Assembly: GCA_026003835.1 (NCBI GenBank)
Contig: BPHZ01000001.1
Span: 8,001 to 72,000, forward strand
Source: Herpetosiphonaceae bacterium
Lineage (GTDB): Bacteria; Chloroflexota; Chloroflexia; Chloroflexales; Herpetosiphonaceae
Direction of reading: 5' to 3'
DNA: 64,000 bases
Part shown: in pieces, positions 9,160 to 18,900 of the stretch
How the letters are laid out: every line of letters begins with the position of its first letter
Numbering within the stretch: the first letter of the stretch is position 1
Position numbers and translations under genes: made by a program
Notes under the pieces: generated by a model
Seen by the model: only the letters and a program-made list of their open reading frames with translations
The model's database searches: none
Told to the model about the DNA's origin: nothing

Positions 9160-10620
9160 TTAGGGTGTTGGGGTGGGCGCCGGCGTCTCCGCGCCAGGGA
9201 CAGCGGTCGGTGTTGCCGTCGGCGGCGGAGGAGGCGTGCCCTCTCCGCGCAGCAGCTTCAGCGCCCAGAAGAGCTGCGCGTCACCACAGGTGGTCTGCCC
9301 CTCGGCCGGCTCTTGGTTGGGCGGACATTCGACCGGGTACTGCTGCGCATCCTCCGATTCAGGCACGATATACTCCGGAGAGATGCCCTTGTTGTGAATC
9401 TCCTCTTGCTTTGGCGTTAGCCAGTGGGCAATCGTGATGCGCGCGCTCGACCCATCACTGAGCGGGTGAACGTCTTGTACTGAGCCTTTGCCGAACGTTT
9501 TCTCTCCCAGCAGATCGGCGCGATCGTAATCGCGCAGTGCCCCAGCGATAATCTCTGAGGCGCTGGCGGAGCCGCCGTTGACCAACACGACCATTGGCAG
9601 GTCGAAGACTGTCTGTGGGTTGCCCCGCTCGCGCTTGAGCGGAATCTCGATAAGCTCTCCGTCGTTGTGCCGCTGGTACATCATGACACCTTCTTCGACG
9701 AAGCGCCCCAGTACTTCCTGTGCCGTATCGACCAGGCCGCCCGGGTTGTTGCGCAGGTCGAGGATCAGCGCCCTGGGATTGTTTTCCAGCAGTGTGCTCA
9801 ATGCCTTATCCAGCTCCGCCGGTGTCGTGCCGCTGAACTGGCTGACATGGACATAGCCGATATCGCCGATCATGCGAGAGCGGACGCTGATGAGCGGGAT
9901 GGAGTCGCGCACAATATCAAGCTCAAAGGTTTCGCCGGTTGAAGGCCGGTGGATCTTGAGGTGGACGCTGGTGCCCTTTGGCCCGCGGATCATCTTCGCA
10001 GCTTCGGAGGCAGCCTCACCCTTCTCCATATCCTTCAGCAGCTCGCTGAGATCGGTGCCGTTGACCTCCAGAATCTGATCGCCCTTCTTGAGGCCGGCCT
10101 CCTCAGCCGGTGACTCCTCGATCGGCGAGACGATGGTAATCTCACCATCAAGGAACTCGATATAGGCGCCGATGCCCTCGAAGCTTCCATTCATCTGCTC
10201 ACGGGTCTGTTCGGCGTCCTCCGGCTCCTCGAAGAATGTATAGGGATCATCCAGCGATTGGAGCATCCCCTTGATTGAGCCATAGATCATCTGCTGCTGG
10301 TCAAGGGGTTGCTCACGATAGAATTCCTTGGAGACCAGATCCCATACATCCCAGTAGATCTGGAACTGGCGCCGCAGGTCCTCGGGAGTCGCTGTAGAGT
10401 CGACGGCGATGGTACCGGGTCCCTGCCCACGCAGGGCGGTGCTGTCTGGAATACTCCGAGCTTCCTGCAAGCCTTGGGCGCGTCCGACCCACCAGCCGCC
10501 GCCGAACGCCAGCGCTGCGACGATCAGACAGCCTATCAGGCTTATCATCCATACCCGCATCTGGTTTAACGGTCGTTGCGGTGGCGGCTCCATCAGCGGG
10601 ACGCTCTCACGTTGATCCAT
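9160..10620 (-). CDS. Membrane-anchored carboxyl-terminal processing protease (S41 family)
   Basis: This 486-residue protein has an N-terminal membrane anchor (about residues 22-48, MISLIGCLIVAALAFGGGWW), a linker, a PDZ domain (about 125-215) and an S41 protease core. The catalytic Ser is near 351 in NGGSASASEII. The catalytic Lys lies about 26 residues later in EKTFGKGSVQ, the spacing expected of CtpA/CtpB proteases. The C-terminus has an unusual tail rich in Pro and Thr (last 25 residues), probably an extended linker outside the membrane. Enzymes of this type trim or degrade exported proteins. TGAGGT upstream supports the ATG at 10620. It follows the cupin gene by 31 nt in the same direction, so the two are probably co-transcribed. 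Confidence 0.94.
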   Translation of the reverse strand: MDQRESVPLMEPPPQRPLNQMRVWMISLIGCLIVAALAFGGGWWVGRAQGLQEARSIPDSTALRGQGPGTIAVDSTATPEDLRRQFQIYWDVWDLVSKEFYREQPLDQQQMIYGSIKGMLQSLDDPYTFFEEPEDAEQTREQMNGSFEGIGAYIEFLDGEITIVSPIEESPAEEAGLKKGDQILEVNGTDLSELLKDMEKGEAASEAAKMIRGPKGTSVHLKIHRPSTGETFELDIVRDSIPLISVRSRMIGDIGYVHVSQFSGTTPAELDKALSTLLENNPRALILDLRNNPGGLVDTAQEVLGRFVEEGVMMYQRHNDGELIEIPLKRERGNPQTVFDLPMVVLVNGGSASASEIIAGALRDYDRADLLGEKTFGKGSVQDVHPLSDGSSARITIAHWLTPKQEEIHNKGISPEYIVPESEDAQQYPVECPPNQEPAEGQTTCGDAQLFWALKLLRGEGTPPPPPTATPTAVPGAETPAPTPTP

Positions 10621-10651
10621 AAGATAACCTCAGTATTAACAGATGATCGCG

Positions 10652-10993
10652 CTACACGCGACCATACACATCCTCAATTCTCACCACATCGTCAACCTCA
10701 GGCGTCGAGACCTCGAAGACATCGCAATCGGTGATGGCGGTCATCCGGTGTTTGCGCCCCGTCTTGATATGCCGGACATCGCCCGGCCTCATCCGAATCG
10801 TCTCCATCTCACCACTATCGTTTTCGAGTTCGAGGTCCATCTCGCCGTTCTGCATATACAGAGTTTCATCTTTGACGCGATGGTACTGCAGGCTAAGCCG
10901 GTGTCCAGCGTTGATGTGTAAAATTTTCCCGACATAGCGGTCGGTCTGAGCCCACCAAATTTCATGGCCCCAAGGCTTCTCGACGCGTTTCAT
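10652..10993 (-). CDS. Small cupin, mannose-6-phosphate isomerase type II C-terminal domain-like
   Basis: This 113-residue single-domain cupin matches the C-terminal isomerase half of bifunctional mannose-1-phosphate guanylyltransferase/phosphomannose isomerase enzymes. The N-terminal EKPWGHEIWW and the cupin metal motif in HRLSLQYHRVKDETLYMQNG (three putative metal ligands, about 31-50), then RPGDVRHI and HRM, are all visible. Stand-alone proteins of this type are common; whether they isomerise sugars alone is not settled. GGAGGAAAC directly before ATG is a strong ribosome binding site. The gene precedes the S41 protease in one likely operon. No nucleotide-sugar genes lie next to it, so context does not clarify its substrate. 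Confidence 0.85.
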   Translation of the reverse strand: MKRVEKPWGHEIWWAQTDRYVGKILHINAGHRLSLQYHRVKDETLYMQNGEMDLELENDSGEMETIRMRPGDVRHIKTGRKHRMTAITDCDVFEVSTPEVDDVVRIEDVYGRV

Positions 10994-11080
10994 GTTTCCT
11001 CCGGAGTGGAGCGTATAGCTTGTCGTAAACTATATACTCTCCTGACCTGTATATTCATTCCTCAATCCATGAACCAGTTG

Positions 11081-11105
11081 TGGGGGTGCAGTCCTCAAGC
11101 CCCCA
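11081..11105 (-). terminator. Weak hairpin after rsmE
   Basis: A 6-bp G/C stem (tggggg / ccccca) with a 13-nt loop lies about 75 nt beyond the rsmE stop codon. It has no T tract. It could end the cysE-rsmE transcript. Confidence 0.3.
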
Positions 11106-11176
11106 GGTGAGCGCTCTATGGAGAGCTTAGGAATGCAAGGTGTAGAGAGGCGCCCTGGTCGGGCATCTCTTCTATG

Positions 11177-11914
11177 TTACCTGAGATCATCGCGCTCGTA
11201 AAGGATGGCGACTGCGGCAACCAGCGGCGCCGTCTCGGCACGCAAGATGCGCGGGCCAAGCGTGATCGCTCGCACGCCATGCTGCCGTGCAAGCTCAGCC
11301 TCTGCGTTTGTAAAGCCACCCTCCGGGCCGCTCAAGATAGCCAGCGATGACGCTGTGATCTGGCGTAGCGCTACTCGGAGGGGTGTGCCGCCCTCAGCTT
11401 CCCAGAGGAGGAAGCCCTGTTCACCTACGGCGTTACATGCTGCTGCAAAAGGCATGGGCGCGCAAAGCTCCGGGACACGGCCGCGCAGCGATTGCTCGGC
11501 AGCTTCGCGAAGGATGCGCTGCCAGCGTGCCTGCTTTGCCTCGCCAATTGTGCCGGGCAGCGAGCGTTCGCTAACCAGCGGGACGAAGCGAGTCACGCCC
11601 AACTCGGTCCCTTTCTGCAGCAGCCACTCGAAACGCTCGGCTTTGATCAACGCGGCATAGATGGTCAGCCGGGTGTGTGGCTCGCCGCCGGCGGGCCCGC
11701 GCTCCAGGATGCGCCCCCGGATCTGGTTGCGATCCAGGGCTGTTAGCTCAACGTGGTAGCGCTGTCCCCGGCCGTCGAGGAGCGTGATCTCGGCGCCTGG
11801 TTGTAGCCGCAGCACAGCCTTGAGTTGGTGCGCCAGGTCACGGTCGTCTACCGCAACTTCGGCACCATGGAAGCTCTCAGGCGGCACGAAAAAACGATAG
11901 GTATTCCGCTCCAT
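11177..11914 (-). CDS. rsmE: 16S rRNA (uracil1498-N3)-methyltransferase RsmE
   Basis: This 245-residue SPOUT-class methyltransferase methylates N3 of U1498 in 16S rRNA. The N-terminal PUA-like domain (RFFVPP, then HQLKAVLRLQPG) is followed by the SPOUT core. The core ends in the family signature LSGPEGGFTNAEAEL and TLGPRILRAETA, which form the trefoil knot that binds S-adenosylmethionine. The frame opens at GTG 11929, but ATG 11914 starts at the conserved MERNTYRFFVP and is preferred. The gene lies 41 nt behind prmA in the order cysE-cysS-prmA-rsmE. Adjacent prmA and rsmE genes are common in bacteria. Confidence 0.95.
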   Translation of the reverse strand: MERNTYRFFVPPESFHGAEVAVDDRDLAHQLKAVLRLQPGAEITLLDGRGQRYHVELTALDRNQIRGRILERGPAGGEPHTRLTIYAALIKAERFEWLLQKGTELGVTRFVPLVSERSLPGTIGEAKQARWQRILREAAEQSLRGRVPELCAPMPFAAACNAVGEQGFLLWEAEGGTPLRVALRQITASSLAILSGPEGGFTNAEAELARQHGVRAITLGPRILRAETAPLVAAVAILYERDDLR

Positions 11915-11955
11915 ACGGCGATGCACCACAGCGGTACCAAAGCGGGAGAAACAAT

Positions 11956-12939
11956 CTAGTGCCGGCTCAATCGGTGGACGAAGGCGACCCAGTCGCCCTC
12001 CTGCCGCCGCTCAACGACCACGAAGCCCGCCTCCGCCAGCGCCGCCGCAACCTCCAGCTCGCGCTCGGCAATAATCCCCGACGTGATCAAGAGTTCGCCT
12101 TCAGCCCCCGATCTCAGCGCTTTGCGGTAGTCCTGCGCCAGCGCGACGTGGACGCGGGCCAGAATGTTGGCAACGATCATGTCGAACTGGCCCGCCGCCT
12201 CTGTGCGTTGCCCGACAACGCCGCTGTTCCAGCCCATCCAATGGCCGGCGTCAAAGCCGGCGCCCAGGCTGCCTTCGGCGACGACGACGGACTCGTGCAC
12301 CTGATTGCGCGCGACGTTCTCACGTGTCGCAGCGACGGCGATTGGGTCATTGTCCAGGGCGACGACGCGGGCGCCCAGCTTTGCCAGCGCTATCGTCAGG
12401 ATGCCGGAGCCGGAGCCGAGATCCAGCGCGGTTATCCCGGGCCGAGTGTAGCGCTCGATCAGCTCAAGACAGAGCTGCGTCGTAGGATGCAGGCCGGTGC
12501 CGAAGGCCATGCCGGGATCGAGTCGCAGCACAATGTCGCCCGGCTGCGGTTCGATCTCTTCCCACGATGGCACCACAAGAATATGGTTTCCAATGCGATG
12601 GGGGCGATAGTAAGCTTTCCAGTTGTTGGCCCAGTCATCCTCGGCTAGCTCCCGGACGCGCAGCTCGCCGACGGTGCGCAGCATCCCCAACGCCCATAGC
12701 CCACGTTCTACCTGCCCGATCAGTTCGCTGGCGCGCTCATCATTTGGCAGATAGGTGCGCATCGTCACCGGGCGGCTCTGATCTACCTGATAATCGGGTC
12801 CGTCAGGGCCGTGGATGATTGGCTCCTCGACAACTACGCCGCTATTGTAGCCGATCTCGGCAAGCAGCGCGCCGACCGACTCGACGGCCTCGCGATCGAC
12901 ATCAACGCTTAGTTCAAGCCAGCCTGTTGGGTTCATCAT
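11956..12939 (-). CDS. prmA: Ribosomal protein L11 methyltransferase PrmA
   Basis: This 327-residue class I SAM-dependent methyltransferase methylates ribosomal protein L11. The N-terminal substrate-recognition domain (WLELSVDVDREAVESVGALL) is followed by the conserved DPGMAFGTGLHPTT motif, SAM-binding motif I ALDLGSGSGILTIALAKLG and the substrate-loop MIVANILARV. The frame extends back to 13020, but that extension overlaps cysS and has no homology. Tandem ATGs at 12939/12936 lie 7 nt after the cysS stop, with AGG inside the stop region acting as a weak RBS, so 12939 is chosen. Coupling with cysS translation is likely. Confidence 0.95.
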   Translation of the reverse strand: MMNPTGWLELSVDVDREAVESVGALLAEIGYNSGVVVEEPIIHGPDGPDYQVDQSRPVTMRTYLPNDERASELIGQVERGLWALGMLRTVGELRVRELAEDDWANNWKAYYRPHRIGNHILVVPSWEEIEPQPGDIVLRLDPGMAFGTGLHPTTQLCLELIERYTRPGITALDLGSGSGILTIALAKLGARVVALDNDPIAVAATRENVARNQVHESVVVAEGSLGAGFDAGHWMGWNSGVVGQRTEAAGQFDMIVANILARVHVALAQDYRKALRSGAEGELLITSGIIAERELEVAAALAEAGFVVVERRQEGDWVAFVHRLSRH

Positions 12940-12946
12940 AGATCGT

Positions 12947-14371
12947 TTACCTGGTCGCCTTCCAGCGCGTGCCCTGGGGCGTATCTTCGAGCTGCACGCC
13001 CAGTTCGGCCAGGCGATCACGGATGGTATCGGCGAGGGCGAACTGCCGGGCCTTGCGCAGCTCGCCGCGTATCTCGATCAGGAGATCGATGAATGGCGCA
13101 GCCTCCTGCGCCTGCGGCTGCTGCGGGTTGAGCCTGAGTCCAAGTACGCCGGCAAGCCTGCGTAACGAGGACTGAGCTGCCTCAAAAGGCTCGCCACCGA
13201 CGCTGGCATCGCGCGCGATGTTGATTGCCCGCACCAGCTCGAAGAGCGCAGCAAGCGCGGCGGGCGTATTGAAATCATCGTCCATGGCCTCGACAAAGCG
13301 CGCTGTCGCCGCTTCCTCCGCAGCAACGAGCTGCTCGACGGCCGGGCCGCCGGTTGTGCTGCCGGTGGGCGGCTCCAGGGCGCTCAACAGCCGGGCCAGC
13401 TTGCGCTCATTGTCGGCGACGATCTCGCTGCCGAAGGCCAGCGGGCTGCGATAGTGGCTGGAGAGAACGATCAACCGCAGCACATCGGCGTCATGCTCGC
13501 GGAGAAAATCGCGGATCGTGACGACATTGCCCAGCGATTTCGCCATCTTCTCCAGCTTATAGCTGCCATCCTCAGTGCGGGTGTGAATCTGCAGCATGCC
13601 GTTGTGCATCCAAAAGCGGGCGAACGACTTGCCGGTGAGGCTCTCGCTCTGCGCAATCTCATTCTCGTGATGCGGGAAGATCAGATCGTTGCCGCCGCCG
13701 TGAATGTCGATCTGCTCGCCAAGCACCTGTAAATTCATGGCCGAGCACTCAATATGCCAGCCCGGCCGGCCAGGGCTCCAGGGGCTCTCCCAGGCGGGCT
13801 CGCCTGGCTTAGCGGCCTTCCAAAGGGCGAAATCGGCGGGGTGGCGCTTGCGCTCGTCGACCTCGAAGCGCGTTCCGGCAAGCATATCGTCCAGGTTGCG
13901 GCCCGACAGCTTACCGTAGTCAGGATCGGACGGCACAAAAAAGTAGACATCGCCGCCGGCCTCGTAGGCGTGACCTTTGGCGATCAGCTCCTCGATAAAG
14001 CTGATAATCGCCGGTATGGACTCGGTCGCGCGGGGATAGACAGTCGCCGGCTGCACATTGAGTGCCTTCAGATCCTCCAGGAATTCGGCGATGTACTGCT
14101 CTGCCAGCTCCTTAGGATCGCGCCCGAGGGCATTGGCCCTATTGATGATCTTATCGTCAACATCAGTAAAATTGACGACATGTCTAACTGTGTACCCACT
14201 GAACTCCAGATAGCGGCGCACAATATCGAAGACGATTGCCGACATAGCGTGGCCGATGTGCGCCTGGTCGTAGACCGTAACGCCGCAGACGTACATTTTG
14301 ACGAGGCGGTCTTCCAGCGGCGTGAACTGCTCCTGCGATCGTGTCAGCGTGTTGTAGATCTGTAACGACAT
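12947..14371 (-). CDS. cysS: Cysteinyl-tRNA synthetase
   Basis: This 474-residue class I synthetase charges tRNA-Cys. The zinc-ligand Cys in [10 protein letters not shown], the HIGH motif in AHIGHAMSA, further metal ligands in HIECSAMN and [10 protein letters not shown], and the KMSKS-type loop KMAKSLGN are all present, followed by the DALR-like anticodon-binding domain. The frame is open from 14413, but ATG 14371 (MSLQIYNTL) matches the family start and is preceded by aaaaaggaaa at suitable spacing. It lies 17 nt downstream of cysE and 7 nt upstream of prmA, linking cysteine synthesis to cysteine charging in one transcript. Confidence 0.96.
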   Translation of the reverse strand: MSLQIYNTLTRSQEQFTPLEDRLVKMYVCGVTVYDQAHIGHAMSAIVFDIVRRYLEFSGYTVRHVVNFTDVDDKIINRANALGRDPKELAEQYIAEFLEDLKALNVQPATVYPRATESIPAIISFIEELIAKGHAYEAGGDVYFFVPSDPDYGKLSGRNLDDMLAGTRFEVDERKRHPADFALWKAAKPGEPAWESPWSPGRPGWHIECSAMNLQVLGEQIDIHGGGNDLIFPHHENEIAQSESLTGKSFARFWMHNGMLQIHTRTEDGSYKLEKMAKSLGNVVTIRDFLREHDADVLRLIVLSSHYRSPLAFGSEIVADNERKLARLLSALEPPTGSTTGGPAVEQLVAAEEAATARFVEAMDDDFNTPAALAALFELVRAINIARDASVGGEPFEAAQSSLRRLAGVLGLRLNPQQPQAQEAAPFIDLLIEIRGELRKARQFALADTIRDRLAELGVQLEDTPQGTRWKATR

Positions 14372-14388
14372 CGAAGTGTTTCCTTTTT

Positions 14389-15177
14389 CTAGATTCCCCA
14401 ACCGGGTGACCACTCTTCGACCTGGCGATCTTTAACGGCGGCGCCATTCTCACCATGTTCGAGACAGGCAAAGAGATCCTCTGGAAGCTCGGTCTCGGCT
14501 TGATGGTGGGTCGTATGGTGGACGTGGAGCTCGCGCTCCAGCGCATCGATGCGCTCCTGAAGGTGCAGGACAGTATCGTGGAGCGAGCGCAACATCTGAC
14601 CTTCAGGGTCCGGTAGGTACTCGACGCGTCGGGTGATGCCGGTTTTGGGGTCGCGGGTAGCAACGATGCGGGCGGGCACGCCGACGGCGGTCGCATAGGG
14701 TGGCACATCCTTGACGACGACGGCGCCGCCGCCGATGCGCGCGCCCTCGCCGACGACGATGGCTCCCAGCACCTTGGCGCCCACGCCGACAACGACATGG
14801 TTCCCAAGCGTGGGGTGGCGCTTGCCGCGCTCTTTGCCGGTACCGCCCAGCGTTACGCCCTGGTACAGCGTCACCCAATCGCCGATCTCGCTGGTCTCGC
14901 CGATCACCACGCCCATCCCGTGATCGATAAAGAAGCCGCGGCCAATCTTCGCGCCGGGATGGATCTCAATCCCGGTCAAGAAGCGGCTGATCTGTGAGAT
15001 CAGGCGTGGAACGAACGGCAGACCGCGCTGCTCCAGCCAGTGGGCTACGCGGTGAATAAGAATGGCGTGAAGCCCTGGGTAGAGCAAAACCTCCGCCAGA
15101 TTGCGCGCCGCAGGATCGTTCTTGAAAATCGCCCGAACATCATCCCGCAACACACCCAGTATATGAATAAAAGACAC
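14389..15177 (-). CDS. cysE: Serine O-acetyltransferase (EpsC/CysE-like)
   Basis: This 262-residue enzyme converts L-serine and acetyl-CoA to O-acetylserine, the first step of cysteine synthesis. A helical N-terminal domain (about 1-90) is followed by left-handed beta-helix hexapeptide repeats. The catalytic region includes [28 protein letters not shown] and [17 protein letters not shown] basic and His-rich C-terminal extension of about 70 residues is longer than usual. The start is decided by the RBS GGGAGGTGA, which sits 4 nt before GTG at 15177. Upstream ATG 15192 would overlap that RBS. It heads cysE-cysS-prmA-rsmE. Confidence 0.93.
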   Translation of the reverse strand: MSFIHILGVLRDDVRAIFKNDPAARNLAEVLLYPGLHAILIHRVAHWLEQRGLPFVPRLISQISRFLTGIEIHPGAKIGRGFFIDHGMGVVIGETSEIGDWVTLYQGVTLGGTGKERGKRHPTLGNHVVVGVGAKVLGAIVVGEGARIGGGAVVVKDVPPYATAVGVPARIVATRDPKTGITRRVEYLPDPEGQMLRSLHDTVLHLQERIDALERELHVHHTTHHQAETELPEDLFACLEHGENGAAVKDRQVEEWSPGWGI

Positions 15178-15379
15178 AAAATCACCTCCCATCAATCAGG
15201 CTCAACGGAGACTACCGGATTGCTTCTGCAGCCCGGTTTAACGCCGTGGGGTGCCGCAGACGCGACACCCCCCAAGACAGGCGCACAGCCCTCCGCTGCC
15301 CTCGGAGCCCCTGCGCTCCCAGGGAGGTGATGTAAAAAGACTGTAGGAAAAACCCGATCACAGATACGCTCACTACAGG
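15178..15379 (-). other. Leader between fmdB and cysE with G/C hairpins
   Basis: This 202-nt gap contains a 10-bp hairpin at 15248-15271 (ggggtgccgc / gcgacacccc, one wobble on the minus strand) and further G/C repeats near 15290-15330. The conserved T-box sequence that could sense uncharged tRNA-Cys was searched for and not seen. It may hold an fmdB terminator or processing site. No ORF of note is present. Confidence 0.4.
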
Positions 15380-15667
15380 CTAGGCGGCCTTCGCGCTCGT
15401 GCTCGTCTCGCTTGTCGTTTCGCTGGTCTTTGTCTTGGTATCGTCCGAGCTGGCGCTCTTTGCCTCACTCGCCCCGCTTCCATTGGATCGCTTGCGGCTG
15501 TCGGTGATGTACCATCCGGTGCCTTTGAAAACGATCCCGACCGGCTGGAAGACGCGCCGCACCCCTCCCTCGCAGCGTGGGCACTGGGTCAGTGGCGCAT
15601 CGCTAAACCGCTGAAACTGCTCGAACTGTGCACCACAATCATCACAAGCATACACATAGGTGGGCAT
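15380..15667 (-). CDS. FmdB-family zinc ribbon protein
   Basis: This 95-residue protein starts with the FmdB/CxxC_CxxC_SSSS zinc ribbon (MPTYVYACDDCG, then TQCPRCEGGVRRVF), with two CxxC pairs at about 8-11 and 29-32 to bind zinc. The GIVFKGTGWYITDSRK stretch is also typical. The C-terminal third is a low-complexity Ser/Thr/Lys/Glu tail, probably disordered. Proteins of this family have been linked to putative regulatory or nucleic-acid roles, but the function is not established. GGAGGT at 9 nt supports the ATG. A strong promoter lies at 15731-15759, so this gene may lead the cysE-rsmE transcript. Confidence 0.9.
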   Translation of the reverse strand: MPTYVYACDDCGAQFEQFQRFSDAPLTQCPRCEGGVRRVFQPVGIVFKGTGWYITDSRKRSNGSGASEAKSASSDDTKTKTSETTSETSTSAKAA

Positions 15668-15730
15668 GCAACACTACCTCCAGGATGTTTAACAGTACTG
15701 CAAGTTTTAAGCCTGCAGCAGTCGCCTATA

Positions 15731-15759
15731 AGTATAGCGCAAACGCGTCTGGCTGTCCA
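15731..15759 (-). promoter_or_regulatory. Sigma-70-type promoter upstream of fmdB, TGGACA-N17-TATACT
   Basis: On the minus strand, TGGACA (15759-15754, 5 of 6 matches) and TATACT (15736-15731, 5 of 6) are separated by 17 nt. Transcription would begin near 15725, about 58 nt before the fmdB ATG. Confidence 0.65.
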
Positions 15760-15863
15760 GCTCAATCCAGCCCTTTCCAAAGCGGTGGGTGGCGTCTAGA
15801 GCCGGTGTAGAAGGGGCAGGGCACCGCGACTCTCGGAGCATCGCGCGGCTCATGTGATGAAGG

Positions 15864-15898
15864 GGAGGTTCGGAGGGGCATTGCCCCTCCAAACCTCC
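15864..15898 (-). terminator. Strong hairpin after the 2217-residue secreted-protein gene
   Basis: A 15-bp stem with one internal C/A mismatch (ggaggtt.c.ggaggggc / gcccctcc.a.aacctcc) and a 3-nt loop starts about 25 nt beyond the stop codon at 15924. No T run follows on the minus strand. Confidence 0.6.
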
Positions 15899-15923
15899 TC
15901 AGCAATCCTGATGTGGCCGACCA

Positions 15924-18900
15924 CTAGCGGCTGGAGAGCGGTAGATACATCTTGAACAGCTTGGCTGGTAAGACTTCCAGCTCAACTTCGATGCTGGCTG
16001 TCTCGGATAGCGCCGTACTGCTATTCAGGAGATCTGATGCCCCTGGCACGCTGGTGATTGTTAGCATGCCGCGGTAGCGGCCGGGCGACAGCCCGCGTGG
16101 GTCAACGCTGATGTCGATAACCGCCGGGCCGGCGCCGCTGCTGCTGCTGGGGACGATCCAGCTGTCGCCTTCGATGCTCCAGTTGAGCGTGTCGCCGCCG
16201 AAGTTGAACAGTTTGATGGACTGCGGGCTGATCTTCAACTGGTTGCTGGCGATGCTAAAGATCAGTTTGTTCTTGGCTCCCAGCACCAGCTTTGGTCCAC
16301 TGTGATAGGCCGGGTGGTCGGGGCTGCAACTCTGCATTGCCGACTCATTCTCCTCGTTGTCGTAGTAGCCGTCGCCGTCGCTGTCGGCCTTGGTTGGGAA
16401 GGTGCCCCGTTGAAACTCCTGGAGATTGCTCAACCCATCTTTATCAGGGTCGGCCGCCGGATCGCTGACCAGGTAGAGCGCCTCCCACTGGTCCGGCAAC
16501 CCATCGCTGTCGCTGTCCTCGGGGTGCATAAACATGACCGTCTCCACAGCCGGCGGTCCAACATAGCCGTCGCTCATCACCGCGCTGATGGCAACCCAGT
16601 AGGTCTGGCCCGGCGTCAACCCGGTGAGTTGAAAGCTGGTGATATTACCGCCCTCGATAAAGATCGTCGATGGGCCCTGGTCCGCGACGTCGTCGATATC
16701 CGGCAGCAGACAGCCGATCGCGTGGTAGCCAATCAGATAGCCGGTCACGTTACGCCCTGGCGACTCCCACAGCAAGTTGAGGGTCGGGGTGCGGGCAGTC
16801 GCCGACATAATGGCGCTGAAGCGTACCGGCGCTCCGACACGCGTTGGCGTGACTTCCGGCAAGGTGAAGGTGAAGCTTTGGCAGTCGCTGATATTCCCGC
16901 TGGCATCGTAGGCGCGAACGCAGACGGTGACCGACTGGCCGTTCAGCAACCCGCCGAGGCGTGCGCGCTCCTGGCCCTCCCACCATATATCCAGCCAGTT
17001 GATGTAGCTTGGTCCACGTGGCAGCACGCGGCGAACCCACGCGATCTGCTGCGAGGGAGTTTCGTGCCAGGGCGGGATGCCGTACTCTACCAGGTAGCCG
17101 GCAAGATCGGGCGTTGTATCGCGCTGCCAGGTGACGACCAGCGCGTCCTTCTGCGGGATCTGGTTGAGGATGACCGGCACCGGCGGCGCGACCGTGTCGC
17201 TGATCAGCACAGTACCGGAGGCCCACGCTACTACGCTGCCGTTCCCATGGAAATGGTCGTCGAGGCGGGCGACAACAGCGTATTCGCCGCTTGCCAGGCT
17301 GGAGGTATCCCAGGCGTAGCTGCCCTGGTTTCCGCCCTGATTGGCATCCAGCTGGCTGGCGATCAACGTGCCGCTGAAGACATCCGTCTCGCTGATCGGT
17401 TTTGAGTCGATCGAGACATAAGCTAGCTCAAGCTTCACATCGCTGGTCACCGGCTGGCTGCCGCGCATAACCGACCACTCCAGGGTTACAACTCCGCTGG
17501 CGTCGGGGATCAGCACCTCATCGACCGGCGAAATCCAGGTAAGGGCCGGCGCGGGTGGGTCGCTGGCGAACAGCAGCCGGTAGTTGTTATGCGTTCCCGG
17601 CAGAAGTTCGGGCCCCTCGACATTGCTCAGCTTCAGCTTCCACTGCCCGCTCATGATGCTCGACTCAGCGCCGACGGGCGTGACGGCGAAGATCATCTGT
17701 GTCAGCAGCGCTGTCTGCGTGCTGCTGATGACCACGCCATGGGACGAGGCATTGGCAGGTGTGATCTCTGTGTTGTCGGGCTTGATCAGCGTCACCTGCA
17801 GATCGCCATTCTGCCAGCCGGCGCTGAACAGGGCCCGTCCTACGCCCGGACCAACGGTGAAGGGGCAGATGTGGATCGTCGGATTGCTCTGGTCGCAGAG
17901 GTCTGCCGCCGATTCCACCGGCCAGTCGTCGACGGGTGTGTCGAACGTCTTATTGAGGAAAGGCTGAAACTGGCCCGGCGTTACGATCTGGCTGGGCGTC
18001 TGGGGCGGCGGCGCCAGAATATCGACCGGCGCCTGTATGTCGGCCAGCGCTCCCCCGCCGAACTGGTCGATCAGCACATGGTCGTCGGTGCCCAGGATAA
18101 ACTCCGGGCCGCTGCTGTCGACGTACAGCCCGACATCATAGCCGGCAATGCTGAGGACCGCCGACATGCCCCAGTCATAGGTGGTGCAGCTGTCGTTTGT
18201 ACAGAACTCGCCGAAGGCGATTTTAAGGCTGATGGTGAAGTCGAACGGCGGCAGCGCCATAAAGCCCAGATCGGCGACGTAGCCCTCGGGAATGTACAGC
18301 GTGGCCTTGATGCTGCCTGTGAAATGGAAGTCATCGTTGTCGGGCAGCCAGGTGTACTTATTCTGCCAGCCCTGGCCGATCCAGCCATGCATATGCAGCG
18401 CGCCGGTGATCAGACCGCCGAAGGCTTTCACCTCGGCCTGCAGCAGAACGTCCAGCGGACTCCAGGCGATCTCCAGCAGCAGGTGAGCGTCGAGCACGGC
18501 GACGATGGTGGCTTTGGCGTCGAGGGAGAACTTACCACGCGTGTCGATAGTGACCACGCCCAGGCCATCGCTGATGGTCTCACCGTCGAGGGTCTGGAAA
18601 CCCAGCTTGAGTTCGATCTGGGTAAACTCGGGGTTGACCGTGACCTTGCCGGCGATCAGGTAGATGCCCAGTCCTGAGGAGCCGGCCGGGATGGTGGCTG
18701 GGTGGATGTTGAGTTCAAGGCTGGCCTGGTAGAATTTGCTCTGGCAGAGCGTAAAGCTCATCTTGACCGACGGCGGCTCAGTCGGCGGTGTGCTGCCGCC
18801 CCCATCATCGCCCAGCATTGGCAGCGCAATCGACGCGGTGCCCTTAATCACGGTGACGATGCCGCTGCCCGGGTAGCACTCCTCCTCTTTGATCGAGACG

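Noticed and set aside
15178..15379. Possible T-box riboswitch before cysE-cysS
   Set aside because: The conserved T-box sequence (TGG-N-ACCGCG region) and the expected antiterminator fold are not present on the minus strand; only G/C hairpins are seen.
16302..17405. 367-codon plus-strand ORF inside the giant secreted-protein gene
   Set aside because: It is antisense to a well-supported coding region with FN3 and calcium-binding motifs, has no RBS and has no domain.
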